DNA of 64,000 nt from Myxococcales bacterium (GCA_016794345.1 JAEUKE010000131.1:1-64000); one strand, 5' to 3'; positions 25,399-34,416 are shown, counted from the stretch's first letter. Notes: a model not told the origin generated them from the sequence alone. Numbers and translations: made by a program.

Positions 25399-25965
25399 GT
25401 GCTTCGCCGCCGTGTGCTTACCGCGCTCCTCGTGACAGCGGCTGCTGCGGCAGGAGGCTGCCTCGCCACGCGGGGCGCGAATGTCCCCGCGGGGCAAGTC
25501 GCCCCCGACTTCACGCTCTCGAGCCACGACGGCCAGGCCGTCAGCCTCGACTCGCTCGTCGCCCGCGGTCCCGCGGTCCTCGTCTTCTACCGGGGACATT
25601 GGTGAACGTTCTGCAGAGCCCAGCTCGGTGAGCTGGCCGATTCCCAAGCCGAGCTCGAGCGGCACGGCGCCACGATCGTGGCCATCAGCGTCGACTCGAA
25701 GGAGGACTCGCTGACCCTCGCGGGCAAGCTGGCCATCCGCTTTCCGCTCCTCGCCGACCCGGGCCTGAAGACCGCCCTCGCTTACGGTGTCGCGATGGAC
25801 GGCGAAGAGATCGCGGTGCCGTCGGTCTTCGTGATCTCGAAGGACAAGCGCATCCGCTTCAAGCAGGTCGGCGAGTCGGTCGTCGACAGGCCGAGCGTCG
25901 GCGACATCCTCGACGAGGTCGACAAGGCCCGAGAGCTCTCGAGCAAGGCTGTCAGCACCCGCTAG
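25399..25965 (+). CDS. Predicted selenocysteine peroxiredoxin-like lipoprotein
   Basis: 188 residues if the in-frame TGA at 25603-25605 is read as selenocysteine (residue 69). Before the TGA the frame encodes a lipoprotein signal (lipobox AAGGC, Cys21) and a thioredoxin-fold start, APDFTLSSHDGQAV, then VLVFYRGHW. After the TGA the same frame continues TFCRAQLGELA, VAISVDSKED and VPSVFVISKD to TAG at 25965. Relatives read FYRGxWCPFCRxQL, so TGA replaces exactly the peroxidatic/CxxC Cys, giving UxxC with Cys72. A 7-bp hairpin with loop GGT sits 21 bases after the TGA. GTG 25399 is chosen for the signal peptide; ATG 25342 is an alternative. A single nonsense mutation is the rival explanation. 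Confidence 0.82.
25603..25638 (+). promoter_or_regulatory. Sec codon and bacterial SECIS-like hairpin
   Basis: TGA (25603-25605), a 14-base spacer, then stem CCAGCTC (25620-25626), triloop GGT (25627-25629) and stem GAGCTGG (25630-25636), perfectly paired. Bacterial SECIS elements have a stem-loop with G among the first loop bases and the apical loop about 16-37 bases after UGA; here the distance is 21 and the loop begins GG. SelB binding is inferred. Confidence 0.7.
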
Positions 25966-26419
25966 GCGCGAACGCCGCGGACTCGACGGGCGAAGACTCG
26001 CTCTCGAGCGAGTCCTCGACGACCCCCGAGACCTTCACCTGCCCCGCGCAGATTCGATCCTTCAGGTCGACGGGCAGGGTCGAGGACCCGGTGTCGATCG
26101 TGAACGAGACCGCCACGTCCGACCCGGGCTCCACCGAGACCGGCGAAGCCTTGTCGGGCGTGACCGGCAGGCTCTCCACGAGGACCGTGTCGTCCGCGGC
26201 CTTGAGCGAGAACGACGAGTAGGTCACCTGACTGGTTCCGCTCGCCCGTGCGCCGAGGTGGAGATCGAGGATGAAGCTGCCCTGGAGGGTCACCCCGAGG
26301 CCGCCGCCGCCCACCGTGAGGGAGGGGGCCTCCACCGAGGCATCGACGAAAACGGCCGTGTCCGTGTCGATGCACCCCGCCGCCAGGAGGGCGCCGATCG
26401 CCAAGAATCGCTTGTGCAT
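25952..26419 (-). CDS. Lipoprotein, immunoglobulin-like domain
   Basis: 155-residue predicted lipoprotein starting MHKRFLAIG, with lipobox LLAAGC (Cys16). The mature part is Gly/Ser/Val-rich with alternating hydrophobic residues, consistent with a beta-sandwich, and contains two Cys near the end (DRICAGQ and the final SGC). Its 3' end overlaps the end of the convergent selenoprotein gene by 14 bases. It is divergent from the OmpA gene. Function unknown. Confidence 0.78.
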   Translation of the reverse strand: MHKRFLAIGALLAAGCIDTDTAVFVDASVEAPSLTVGGGGLGVTLQGSFILDLHLGARASGTSQVTYSSFSLKAADDTVLVESLPVTPDKASPVSVEPGSDVAVSFTIDTGSSTLPVDLKDRICAGQVKVSGVVEDSLESESSPVESAAFAPSGC

Positions 26420-26490
26420 ACAGAGCCATGGTAGCCTCGCGGCGCCGCAGTACGACACTCCGCAAGCGACCCCCCGCAGAAGGTTTACGC

Positions 26491-28386
26491 ATGCATCTTG
26501 GTCGTCGAAGCTTTTCGGTGCTCGCCGCGTCCGGGCTCTGTGCCTGCGCTGCGCTCGCCTTGCCGCGGGTAGCCTCGGCCCAAACCGCCGACTCGCTCAC
26601 GAACGAGCGCGGCGGGGCCGACACGCACCTGTTCCGAGCGCCGGTCGACTCGAAGGGCTTCTTCCACACGAACGGCGCCGACATCGTCGGCCACCTCGAC
26701 TTCAGCCTCGGCCTGTTCCTCGACTACGGCTACGGGATCATGCCGGTCACGGAGGGCAAACACGGCGAGGGCAGCTACCTGCTCGACCACTCCTTCCAGG
26801 GCACGCTGCAGTTCGACCTCGGCCTGGCGAACCTGTTCATCGTCGGCATCTCGGCCCCGGTCGTCCTCGCCGGCCACGGGCAGCTCCTCGACATCGGCCC
26901 GGACGCGGGCAACCTCTACGACCTCAAGCAGGACTTCGCGCAGGGGCTCGAGTGGATCGCGCTCCACACGAAATTCCGCATCGTTCGCCCGGACGACGGC
27001 CCGAGCGTCGGCCTCGCGGCGATGGTCCAGGGTGGCGTCGGCGTCGCTGGCTCGGAGAACCTCATCGCCGAGCCCGGCGGCTTCATCTGGCCGCAGGTCG
27101 CGTTCGAGGGCCGCGCCGGTCGGGGCGGCTGGTTCCGCGCAGGCGTGAACGGCGGCTTCCGCGCGAGCTTCGGCGGGGAAAATGCGCGCTTCGGCAACGA
27201 CGCGGACGGCGACCCCGTCCTCGACTCCGGCGTGTTCGAATACGGGCAGCTCGTCACCTCGAGCGTCGCGCTGAGCTTCCGCGTCGCGGAGCCTCTCGAC
27301 ATCGTCGTCGACAACTACCAGTCGTTCCTGGTCACCGGCGACAACGACACCGCCCAGCGGATCAGCGCCGAGTCGATCGCCGGCCTCAAGATCTTCATCG
27401 ACCAGAAGTCCTTCCTCTACCTCGGCGGCGGACCCGGCTACGGCCCCGGCTTCCAGACGGCGCGCGCCCGCGGGACCGTCGGCTTCGTGTTCGAGCCCTC
27501 CATCGGCGATCGCGACGGCGACGGCTTCAAGGACGACGAGGACGATTGCCCGGACAACCCGGAGGACAAAGACGGGTTCGAGGACAGCTACGGCGACTCG
27601 CCGAAGGGTCAGCTCGGCTGCCCCGATCCGGACAACGACAAGGATGGCATCCTCGACGTCGACGACGAGTGCCCGAACAACCCCGAGGACAAGGACGGCG
27701 ACGAGGACTCGGACGGCTGCCCCGAGAGCCGTGACGGCGACCGCGACGGCGACGGCATCCTCGACTCGCGCGACAAGTGCCCCGACGATCCGGAGGACAA
27801 GGACGGCTTCGAGGATCGCGACGGTTGCCCGGATCCGGACAACGACAAGGACGGCATCCCGGACGTGAAGGACGACTGCCCGAACGATCCGGAAGACAAA
27901 GATGGCGATCAGGACGAGGACGGCTGCCCGGAGCCGGACAAGAAGGGCCCGATCATCATCAAGGAGAACGAGATCATCATCCTCGAGAAGGTGCAGTTTG
28001 CGACGGGCAGCGCGAAGATCCTCCCCGCCTCGGAGCCGATCCTCGACGCCGTCGCGCAGACCCTCGCCGAGCACCCCGAGTTCACCCTGCTCGAGGTCCA
28101 AGGTCACGCGGACGAGCGCGCCGACGACAACTACAACCTCCGCCTCACCAAGGACCGCGCCAAGGCAGTCATGGACGCGCTCCTGAAGCGGAAGATCGCG
28201 GCGAGCCGTCTCCGCTCGCAGGGCTTCGGCGAGTACTGCCCGCTGGAAGACGCGAGCACGCCCGAGGCCTGGGAGAAGAACCGCCGCGTCGAGTTCAAGA
28301 TCGTCCGCAAGGACGGTCAACCGACCGACGTGGAGCTCGGCTGCAAGCGAGCGGCCGACAAGGGCGTGAAGTCCCCGCCGCCCTGA
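26491..28386 (+). CDS. OmpA-family protein with TSP3 calcium repeats
   Basis: 631-residue outer-membrane protein. Residues 1-30 are a signal peptide ending near VASAQ. Residues about 40-335 resemble an outer-membrane beta-barrel (alternating aromatic/hydrophobic residues, Gly turns). Residues about 340-485 are Asp-rich thrombospondin type 3 repeats (DRDGDGFKDDEDDCPDNPED and variants), which bind calcium and make a rigid stalk. Residues about 500-610 are an OmpA C-terminal peptidoglycan-binding domain (FATGSAKILPAS, VQGHADERADDNYNLRLTKD, GFGEYCPL). The architecture anchors the outer membrane to the wall. An ATG at 26428 is in frame but would spoil the signal peptide. Confidence 0.93.
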   Translation: MHLGRRSFSVLAASGLCACAALALPRVASAQTADSLTNERGGADTHLFRAPVDSKGFFHTNGADIVGHLDFSLGLFLDYGYGIMPVTEGKHGEGSYLLDHSFQGTLQFDLGLANLFIVGISAPVVLAGHGQLLDIGPDAGNLYDLKQDFAQGLEWIALHTKFRIVRPDDGPSVGLAAMVQGGVGVAGSENLIAEPGGFIWPQVAFEGRAGRGGWFRAGVNGGFRASFGGENARFGNDADGDPVLDSGVFEYGQLVTSSVALSFRVAEPLDIVVDNYQSFLVTGDNDTAQRISAESIAGLKIFIDQKSFLYLGGGPGYGPGFQTARARGTVGFVFEPSIGDRDGDGFKDDEDDCPDNPEDKDGFEDSYGDSPKGQLGCPDPDNDKDGILDVDDECPNNPEDKDGDEDSDGCPESRDGDRDGDGILDSRDKCPDDPEDKDGFEDRDGCPDPDNDKDGIPDVKDDCPNDPEDKDGDQDEDGCPEPDKKGPIIIKENEIIILEKVQFATGSAKILPASEPILDAVAQTLAEHPEFTLLEVQGHADERADDNYNLRLTKDRAKAVMDALLKRKIAASRLRSQGFGEYCPLEDASTPEAWEKNRRVEFKIVRKDGQPTDVELGCKRAADKGVKSPPP

Positions 28387-28447
28387 CCCAGAGCCGAGCC
28401 TGAGGCGCTCGAGCCGAGCCACGGCGGTCTTGCCGTGGATTCCTCCC

Positions 28448-28481
28448 GACTCCCCTCTCCGCTCTCGCGGAGGGGGGAGTC
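28448..28481. terminator. Strong hairpin terminator after OmpA gene
   Basis: GACTCCCCTCTCCGC pairs with GCGGAGGGGGGAGTC over 15 positions (one G-T wobble) with a TCTC loop, 62 bases after the OmpA stop. It is followed by TCGTATTT, a weak T-rich stretch. Confidence 0.7.
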
Positions 28482-28523
28482 TCGTATTTGGCCCGACGGA
28501 GGCAGCGCGCTTATTGAAAGGGC

Positions 28524-29345
28524 ATGCGCTGCCTCCCTTCAGCGACCCTTGTCGGCGCCGGGCTGATCGTCAGTCTGTGGGCTCTCGATGGCGCCGCGGC
28601 GAACGGCGCGGGGCGATCGAAGACGCCGGCCGCTCCGAAGACGGAGAGCGTCGGCTCTCCCAATGAAGGCCGGCTGGAGGGCGGACGCCGTCTGGAGAGC
28701 TCGAAGACGCTGAAGGCTGTGCGGAGCCACCGCTGGGGCGTGCCCTCCCTCGTCGGCATGCTCGAGCGCGGCGCTTCGCGTGTCGCGAAGAAGTTCCCCG
28801 GATCGGTCCTCGTCGTCGGAGACCTCTCCCGCAAGGGCGGCGGCGACGTCGATGGGCACCGTTCGCACGAGAGCGGCCGCGACGCCGACGTCGGCTTCTT
28901 CTACAAGCGCGGCAAGAAGGCCTGGGTGAGCCAGCGGTTCCTCCCGGTGGACGAGGAGGGCAAGGCCGTGGGCTTTCCTGCGGTCACCTTCGACGACGCG
29001 AGGAACTGGGCGCTGGTGGAGTCGTGGCTCTCGGATAGCGAGTCGAACGTGCAGCTGATCCTCGTCGCGCAGCACATCAAGCTGCGCCTCTTGGCCCAAG
29101 GGCGCAGGGCCGGGGCGTCGCCGGAGATCCTCAACCGCGCCGCAGGGCTGATGATCCAGCCGTCCCGCGGGCTACCCCACGACAACCACTTCCACGTCCG
29201 GGTCGCCTGTCCTCGATCGAGCGACGACTGCATCGAATACGGGACCCGTGAGTCCAAGGCGAAGAAGGCGGAGCCGAGGACGACCGGGCAGGGCAAGGTC
29301 GCCCGGTCGCCCACCAAGAAGAAGCGGGCGCCCAAGAAGAGCTGA
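28524..29345 (+). CDS. MepA-like penicillin-insensitive murein endopeptidase
   Basis: 273-residue secreted LAS-family metallopeptidase, predicted to cut D-Ala-meso-DAP cross-links in peptidoglycan. A signal peptide (to about residue 26) and a Ser/Lys-rich linker precede the domain. Zinc ligands are visible in SHESGRDADVGFF (HxxGxxxD) and PHDNHFHVRV (HxH). A basic tail of about 40 residues rich in Lys and Arg (TKKKRAPKKS) closes the protein and may bind the wall or lipopolysaccharide; this tail is not part of standard MepA. It lies alone on the plus strand after the OmpA terminator. Confidence 0.9.
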   Translation: MRCLPSATLVGAGLIVSLWALDGAAANGAGRSKTPAAPKTESVGSPNEGRLEGGRRLESSKTLKAVRSHRWGVPSLVGMLERGASRVAKKFPGSVLVVGDLSRKGGGDVDGHRSHESGRDADVGFFYKRGKKAWVSQRFLPVDEEGKAVGFPAVTFDDARNWALVESWLSDSESNVQLILVAQHIKLRLLAQGRRAGASPEILNRAAGLMIQPSRGLPHDNHFHVRVACPRSSDDCIEYGTRESKAKKAEPRTTGQGKVARSPTKKKRAPKKS

Positions 29346-29387
29346 GGGCTTCGCACGGCCCCCTCGATTCGGCTAGCGTGACGGATC

Positions 29388-32027
29388 GTGGCGCTCACGC
29401 GCGCGTTCCCGGTGCTCTCCGTGCTCACGGCGCTCGTCTCCTCGTGTGCCGAGCTGCCTGACATCGAGCGTTCGGTCTGCGGCAACTCGATCGTCGAGCC
29501 CGAGAACGGGGAGGCCTGTGACACCTTCGCGGTCGGGACGGGCAGCCGCGGGCTGCCGACCTCCTGCGGCGAGGCGGGCTCCGAGTCGGCCTGTGTGTTC
29601 GTACACGACGACACACACGACTGCCCCGTCGGGCTCGGTGCGGGTCGCGACGGGGTCTGCCGGCGCCCGCTGGGGAGCTTCGACGCCGAGATCGCGCGCT
29701 TGGGACCGTCGGGGGAGATGCTCCGGGTCGCGGACTTCGACGGCGACAACGCAGATGACATATTTGTCATGAATCCGCTCGCGGCAGAGGCGCGTGTCCT
29801 CCTGCTGTCTCCCGGCGCCGTCGTGCGGGACACCCTGCTCGTCTCGACGACGGCGACGACCTTCCCGCCCGCGCTCGCGGAGGTCGGGGGCCCAGCCGGG
29901 CTGAGCGCCGCGAGGGATCTCCTGGTGCCGAACCCCAAGGGCCTGGGGGTCTACCTCGGGTCGGCGCAGGGCTTCCAGCCCAAGGCTTACGCGTCCGTGT
30001 CGTTGCCGGTGGGGGCGAGGGTCCAGCCGGTCCCCGCCCTCGCGAGGTACGACGAATACGGCAACGTCATCGGCGTCTTGTTCACCGATCTCGTGGCCAC
30101 GCTGGTGGACGACGGCCCATCGACGGTGGTGCTCCAGCTGCTCGACCCTGACGAGACGCCGCTCGCGCGGCTCCCCGGCTTTTCTGTCGAAGACATCACC
30201 GGCATCGCCCGGATCGACATCCAGCCCGCGAGCTTCTTCGCGAGCTACGACGACGTCGTCGTCGGCGCTCGCCTCCCGGGTGCGGACGCCGTCGTGTTCG
30301 TCAAACCCCAGGCGAAGGACGCACTGAGGAAGGTCACGCCGAAGGTGCTGGGGCCTCCCGACCTGCCTTACGCCGCGGACATCGTGTCGGGGCCGTTTGC
30401 GTGGCGCGTCGGAACCACGCCGCGCGTGGCGGTCGTGGTCGACGACGCGGCCCGCGGTCCCGATGCGCGCCGGCTCGTCGTCTATGACAACGATCTCGCT
30501 GTCGAGCCCAAGTCCTACCCGCTCGTCGGGCCCAACGATGACGGCGAGGTGATCGCGATGGCGAGCGGGTTTTTCCTGGGGTTGATCGAGTTTTTCATCC
30601 TCGTCACCCCGAGCGGGGTCGACCTGGGCAACCTCGAGTGCGACATCGTGAGCGGTGCCTGCGAGGTCGTGCGGTCGAGGCTCATCGAGCTTCCGAACCT
30701 GGGCACCGCGGTGAAGGGCGGGTGGACTTCCGCCATCATCGACCCGGATGTCGTGCAGCTGGTCGCGGCGTCGGCGACCGGTGTCGATCATTTCCGTCTC
30801 GACGAGAGTGGCGGCGTCGCGGCGACCCACATCCCGACGGACGCGCCTGTGAAGGCGATCACGCGCGGCGACTACGACGGAGACGGCGCGCGCGACACCG
30901 TGGCGGTCCTGGGTGCTTCGGACGATTGCACCGAGGCCGACGAGCTCCTCGTCATCTACGGGGAGCCATCGGGCCTCCCAGGACAGATCGACGTTCTGGG
31001 AGAGCTCCCCGGCGTGAGACTGGCCGCCACGGGGCCTCTCCTCACCGAGGTCTTCGACGGGGTGGATGACGTCCTGCTCACGACCTATTGCGACGACAGC
31101 GAGCGCCTCGCATTGTTCGAAGGGGCGACCTCCCGCGACCTCCTCTCGTATCTGCCGCTGCCGGGCGAGGGGGCGAACGGTGACTCGGTCTCCCTCACGG
31201 CTGGGCGATTCGGGACCAACCCGTGGGACGACGTCGCCGTGCTCTCGGCGGTCTCGCAGGAGGAGCTGGGCTTGACGGTCCTCCGCAACGCAGGTGGCGC
31301 TGAGCTGGACCAGATCGGACCGAGCGCGACGCTCCCGATGGCGGACCCCAGCGACCTGTTCCTCGCGGTGTTCTCGGCTCGCCTCGCCGCCGGTGACGCG
31401 GACGGGGACGGCATCGAGGAGGTGGCCGTCTGCGCCCCGACGGTCGCCGAGGTCCTCGACCCCGAGAACGGCTCCACCTTCGAGGCGGAGCTCCACATCA
31501 CGCCGAGATGCCTCGTGTACTCGGTCGGCGCGGATGGGCTGACGCTCCGGGCCGACGTCACCTCGAGCACGACGATGACGACCGGGTTCTTGGGGATCTT
31601 CGCGGCACAGCTCAGCGCGAGCTGGGTCGACATCGACGACGACGACAAGCTCGACCTGCTCTCGATCTACCGGCTGGCGGACGGCACCTCGACGGTCGTT
31701 GCGTTCCGGGGCGACGGCGCGGGCGCCCTCACGGAGACGCCGATCGTGCTCCCCGAAGGTCAGGCCTTCTCGGCGGCGGTGGACGGCAACGGCGGCGTCC
31801 CCGACACGACGCTCCTGGTCGCGTCGAAAGAGGCCGTCTTCGCCTGCACGCCGAGCGCCGACGGCGCGGTCGTCGACTGCTCCACCGAGGTCGTCCCTGC
31901 CGTCGAGATCGGAGACGAGGTGCTCGCGGTGGAGCTCGCCGAGCTGACCGGTGACGGAGTCGCGGACCTCGTGGTGTCGACGCAGTCGGGCACCGTCGTC
32001 TACCCGCAGCGAACCTGGGAGCCATGA
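29388..32027 (+). CDS. FG-GAP repeat lipoprotein
   Basis: 879-residue predicted surface lipoprotein. The GTG at 29388 gives a signal peptide ending VSSC (Cys20), followed by a Cys-rich head of about 70 residues (VCGNSIVEPENGEACD, typical of myxobacterial Cys-rich repeats). The rest is a beta-propeller with calcium-binding FG-GAP/VCBS-like motifs: DFDGDNADDIFV, GDYDGDGARDTVAV, GDADGDGIEEVAV, DIDDDDKLDLLS. Such integrin-like propellers usually bind ligands or mediate adhesion. The stop overlaps the next ATG (ATGA at 32024-32027), so the two genes are coupled. Confidence 0.9.
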   Translation: MALTRAFPVLSVLTALVSSCAELPDIERSVCGNSIVEPENGEACDTFAVGTGSRGLPTSCGEAGSESACVFVHDDTHDCPVGLGAGRDGVCRRPLGSFDAEIARLGPSGEMLRVADFDGDNADDIFVMNPLAAEARVLLLSPGAVVRDTLLVSTTATTFPPALAEVGGPAGLSAARDLLVPNPKGLGVYLGSAQGFQPKAYASVSLPVGARVQPVPALARYDEYGNVIGVLFTDLVATLVDDGPSTVVLQLLDPDETPLARLPGFSVEDITGIARIDIQPASFFASYDDVVVGARLPGADAVVFVKPQAKDALRKVTPKVLGPPDLPYAADIVSGPFAWRVGTTPRVAVVVDDAARGPDARRLVVYDNDLAVEPKSYPLVGPNDDGEVIAMASGFFLGLIEFFILVTPSGVDLGNLECDIVSGACEVVRSRLIELPNLGTAVKGGWTSAIIDPDVVQLVAASATGVDHFRLDESGGVAATHIPTDAPVKAITRGDYDGDGARDTVAVLGASDDCTEADELLVIYGEPSGLPGQIDVLGELPGVRLAATGPLLTEVFDGVDDVLLTTYCDDSERLALFEGATSRDLLSYLPLPGEGANGDSVSLTAGRFGTNPWDDVAVLSAVSQEELGLTVLRNAGGAELDQIGPSATLPMADPSDLFLAVFSARLAAGDADGDGIEEVAVCAPTVAEVLDPENGSTFEAELHITPRCLVYSVGADGLTLRADVTSSTTMTTGFLGIFAAQLSASWVDIDDDDKLDLLSIYRLADGTSTVVAFRGDGAGALTETPIVLPEGQAFSAAVDGNGGVPDTTLLVASKEAVFACTPSADGAVVDCSTEVVPAVEIGDEVLAVELAELTGDGVADLVVSTQSGTVVYPQRTWEP

Positions 32028-33265
32028 GGGCCGGGCGCCTGACCGCGGGCTTCGCGCTCCTCGTCGCGCTCGCGCTGCCGACCGCTGCGCTGGCGCAGCC
32101 GGGCGACGCGCTCCAGAAGGCGCGCTCGCTCTTCGATGCGGGTGGCCGCGCGTACGACGCGGGTCAATACGATGTCGCGCTGCAGGCGTTCGAGCAGGCG
32201 TACGCGCTCGCACCGAAGGACGGCCTCCTCTTCTCCATGGCGCAGGCACATCGGCGGCTCTTCGTGGAGACGGGCACCGCGTCGCACCGGGACGAGGCGA
32301 TCCGGCTCTATCGCGCGTACCTCGACAAGGTCCCGTCCGGAAAGCGTCGCGCGGACGCCAACCAGGCCCTGGGCGAGCTCGTGCCGGCCGGCGGGACAGC
32401 CCCCGGCGCGGCGGGCGCTCCAGGGGCGGCTGTGTCGCCCGAAAAGAAGACACGCATCTACGTGTCGTCTGCTACGCCAGGCCTCACGGTCACGATCGAC
32501 GGCAAGCCGGCGCCTGGGGCGTCGAGGACGTTCGAGGTCTCGCCGGGGAAACACACGGTCCTCCTCGGCGCACCAGGTTTCGCGTCGCGCCAGCTGGACG
32601 TGGAGGCCGTGGCGAACGAGCTGGTCCCCGTGGCGGCGGATCTGGAGGAGCTACCCGGCCGGGTCGCGGTGAGCACGACCTCGGGCGCGGCCATCAGCGT
32701 CGACGGGCGGCTCGTGGGGGTGGCGCCGCTCGTCACGCCGCTCGACCTCTCCGGCGGACGGCATTTCGTCTCTGCCGAGCTGTCCGGGCACGTCACCCGC
32801 GCCCAGACCATCGAGGTGACGCGCGGCAAACGAGCCGATCTCGATCTCGCGCTCGACTCCACGGTCCAGCGCGACGTCTCGTTTGCGCTGTTCGGTCTCG
32901 CGGGCGCGTTTGCCGCCACATCGGGTGTGCTCGCGGGCGTGGCGCTGTTCCGAGAGGGGCAAGCGGAGGACGTGCTCGAGCGCGCGGGGACCCGGAACAT
33001 CACGCTCGCCGACGTCCAGGAGTACGAAGACGCGCGTGCTGAACGTGACAAGCTCGTCATTGGGGCCGCGGCGACCGGCGGCGCAGCCGGGGCTGCTCTG
33101 GTCGTCGGCCTGGGCTTGTTCCTGGGCGATCAGCCGGAGCGCGCCGTCCCTCCGGCCCGGTCCGACGAGCGCCCGAGGGTCGAGCCCACGCCCGGTGGGC
33201 TGGACGAGCTCTCGTTTGTCCCCACGTTCGAGCCCTTCGGGATCGCGGCGACGCTCTCGTTCTGA
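32024..33265 (+). CDS. TPR/PEGA-like envelope protein
   Basis: 413-residue protein with a cleavable signal peptide (AALAQPGD, near residue 25). Residues 30-120 form TPR-like helices (YDVALQAFEQAYALAPKDGLL, DEAIRLYRAYLDKVPSGKRR), then two PEGA-like beta domains (TPGLTVTIDGKPAPGAS; SGAAISVDGRLVGVAPL), then two hydrophobic segments near 287-308 and 346-366. This is a common myxobacterial layout for envelope proteins paired with propeller lipoproteins. It is translationally coupled to the FG-GAP gene and may help to anchor or assemble that protein. Confidence 0.87.
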   Translation: MRAGRLTAGFALLVALALPTAALAQPGDALQKARSLFDAGGRAYDAGQYDVALQAFEQAYALAPKDGLLFSMAQAHRRLFVETGTASHRDEAIRLYRAYLDKVPSGKRRADANQALGELVPAGGTAPGAAGAPGAAVSPEKKTRIYVSSATPGLTVTIDGKPAPGASRTFEVSPGKHTVLLGAPGFASRQLDVEAVANELVPVAADLEELPGRVAVSTTSGAAISVDGRLVGVAPLVTPLDLSGGRHFVSAELSGHVTRAQTIEVTRGKRADLDLALDSTVQRDVSFALFGLAGAFAATSGVLAGVALFREGQAEDVLERAGTRNITLADVQEYEDARAERDKLVIGAAATGGAAGAALVVGLGLFLGDQPERAVPPARSDERPRVEPTPGGLDELSFVPTFEPFGIAATLSF

Positions 33266-33308
33266 GCCGCTCGACGCGGTCGAGGACCTCGTGCTCTCTT
33301 TCCCAGCC

Positions 33309-33983
33309 ATGAGCACGACGCCGATCACCTTCACGACGACCTCGGGCAAGAGCGCGACGGCGGAGCTCGCGCGGCCACCGGCCGGCGGCGCCTCGGCCGC
33401 CGTCATCGTGATCCACGAGTGGTATGGGCTGAACGACGACATGCGACGAATCTGCGGGCGCTTCGCCGCGGAGGGCTTCGCCGCCCTGGCGATCGATCTC
33501 TATGGCGGGCGGTCGACGGCCGACGACGCGGAGGCGATGCAGCTCGTGAACGAGCTCAGGACCGCGGACGCGATCGAGATCGTGCGCGCGGCCGCCGAGC
33601 ACCTCCGCTCGATCGGCGCTCGCAAGATCGGCGTGACCGGCTTCTGCCTGGGCGGCGCGATGGCCCTCGCCGCGGCGTGCAACGTGGAGGGGCTCTCGGC
33701 CGTGGTGCCCTTTTACGGGACGCCCAAGGAGGAGTTCCTCGATCTCTCGCGCGCGAAGGCCCCCATCCTGGGGCACTACGGACGGAACGACCCCATCATC
33801 CCGATCGCGCGCGTCGAGGCGATCGAGGCGCGCGGTCGAGACGCGGGCGCGACCATCACCCTCGAGCGATACGACGCGGGCCACGCGTTCATGCGCGAGG
33901 GCTCGAGCGCGTACGTGGAGGAAGCGGCGAAGCTCGCCTGGGCGAGGACCGTCGCGTTTTTCCGCGAGCAGCTGAGCGCGTAG
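33309..33983 (+). CDS. Dienelactone hydrolase family protein
   Basis: 224-residue cytoplasmic alpha/beta hydrolase of the dienelactone hydrolase family. The catalytic triad Cys113 (GFCLGG), Asp161 (GRNDPI) and His192 (AGHAFM) and the conserved Glu36 (HEWYG) that activates the Cys are all present. The family hydrolyses dienelactones in chlorocatechol degradation, but many members act on other esters; there are no aromatic degradation genes nearby. It converges on thioredoxin, with 3 bases between the stops. Confidence 0.9.
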   Translation: MSTTPITFTTTSGKSATAELARPPAGGASAAVIVIHEWYGLNDDMRRICGRFAAEGFAALAIDLYGGRSTADDAEAMQLVNELRTADAIEIVRAAAEHLRSIGARKIGVTGFCLGGAMALAAACNVEGLSAVVPFYGTPKEEFLDLSRAKAPILGHYGRNDPIIPIARVEAIEARGRDAGATITLERYDAGHAFMREGSSAYVEEAAKLAWARTVAFFREQLSA

Positions 33984-33986
33984 CGC

Positions 33987-34412
33987 TTACGAGGCGTCTC
34001 CCTCCTTTGCGCCCTCGTCGCCCTGCTTCGCCTCCGCCTCGGCGATCTTCTTTCGCACGTCGTCCATGTCGAGCGAGGTGACCTTCTCGGCGATCTCGTC
34101 GAGGGCCTTCGCGGGGAGCATGCCGGGCTGCGCGAACAGGAGCACGCCGTCGCGGAAGACCATGAGCGTGGGGATCGCCTGGATGTCGAGCGCGCGGGCG
34201 ATGCCCTGCTCGTCCTGCGTGTTGACCTTGGCGAACACGATGCCTTCGTGTCGGTTCGACGCGGCCTCGAAGACCGGCCCGAACACACGACAGGGCTGGC
34301 ACCACGGTGCCCAAAAATCGACGAAGACCGTCTTGCCTTGCGCGGAGATGGTCTCTTCGAAGTTCGACTCGTTCAGCTCGATGGTTGCCACGCCTCGGGG
34401 CGTAGCACGCAT
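33987..34412 (-). CDS. trxA: Thioredoxin with WCQPC active site
   Basis: 141 residues. A thioredoxin fold spans about 10-115 with active site WAPWCQPC (Cys38, Cys41) and the cis-Pro in AIPTLMVF. The common WCGPC has Gly where this protein has Gln, which may alter redox potential. A charged tail of about 25 residues (KKIAEAEAKQGDEG) follows the fold. The ATG at 34412 lies 4 bases from the S-formylglutathione hydrolase stop, so the two are likely co-transcribed. A GTG seven codons in is another possible start. Function: cytoplasmic thiol-disulfide exchange. Confidence 0.9.
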   Translation of the reverse strand: MRATPRGVATIELNESNFEETISAQGKTVFVDFWAPWCQPCRVFGPVFEAASNRHEGIVFAKVNTQDEQGIARALDIQAIPTLMVFRDGVLLFAQPGMLPAKALDEIAEKVTSLDMDDVRKKIAEAEAKQGDEGAKEGDAS

Positions 34413-34416
34413 TTTC

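Noticed and set aside
27508..27935. Repeated Asp/Pro-coding segments resembling a DNA repeat array or CRISPR
   Set aside because: The repetition is at protein level (TSP3 calcium repeats) with varied DNA; there are no constant repeats with unique spacers.
29373..32453. Very long open frames opposite real genes (for example 1,026 codons here, and others at 39508-41406 and 41539-43638)
   Set aside because: They are antisense to well-supported genes, have the Arg/His/Asp/Val-rich composition of reverse frames in GC-rich DNA, and contain no domain or signal.
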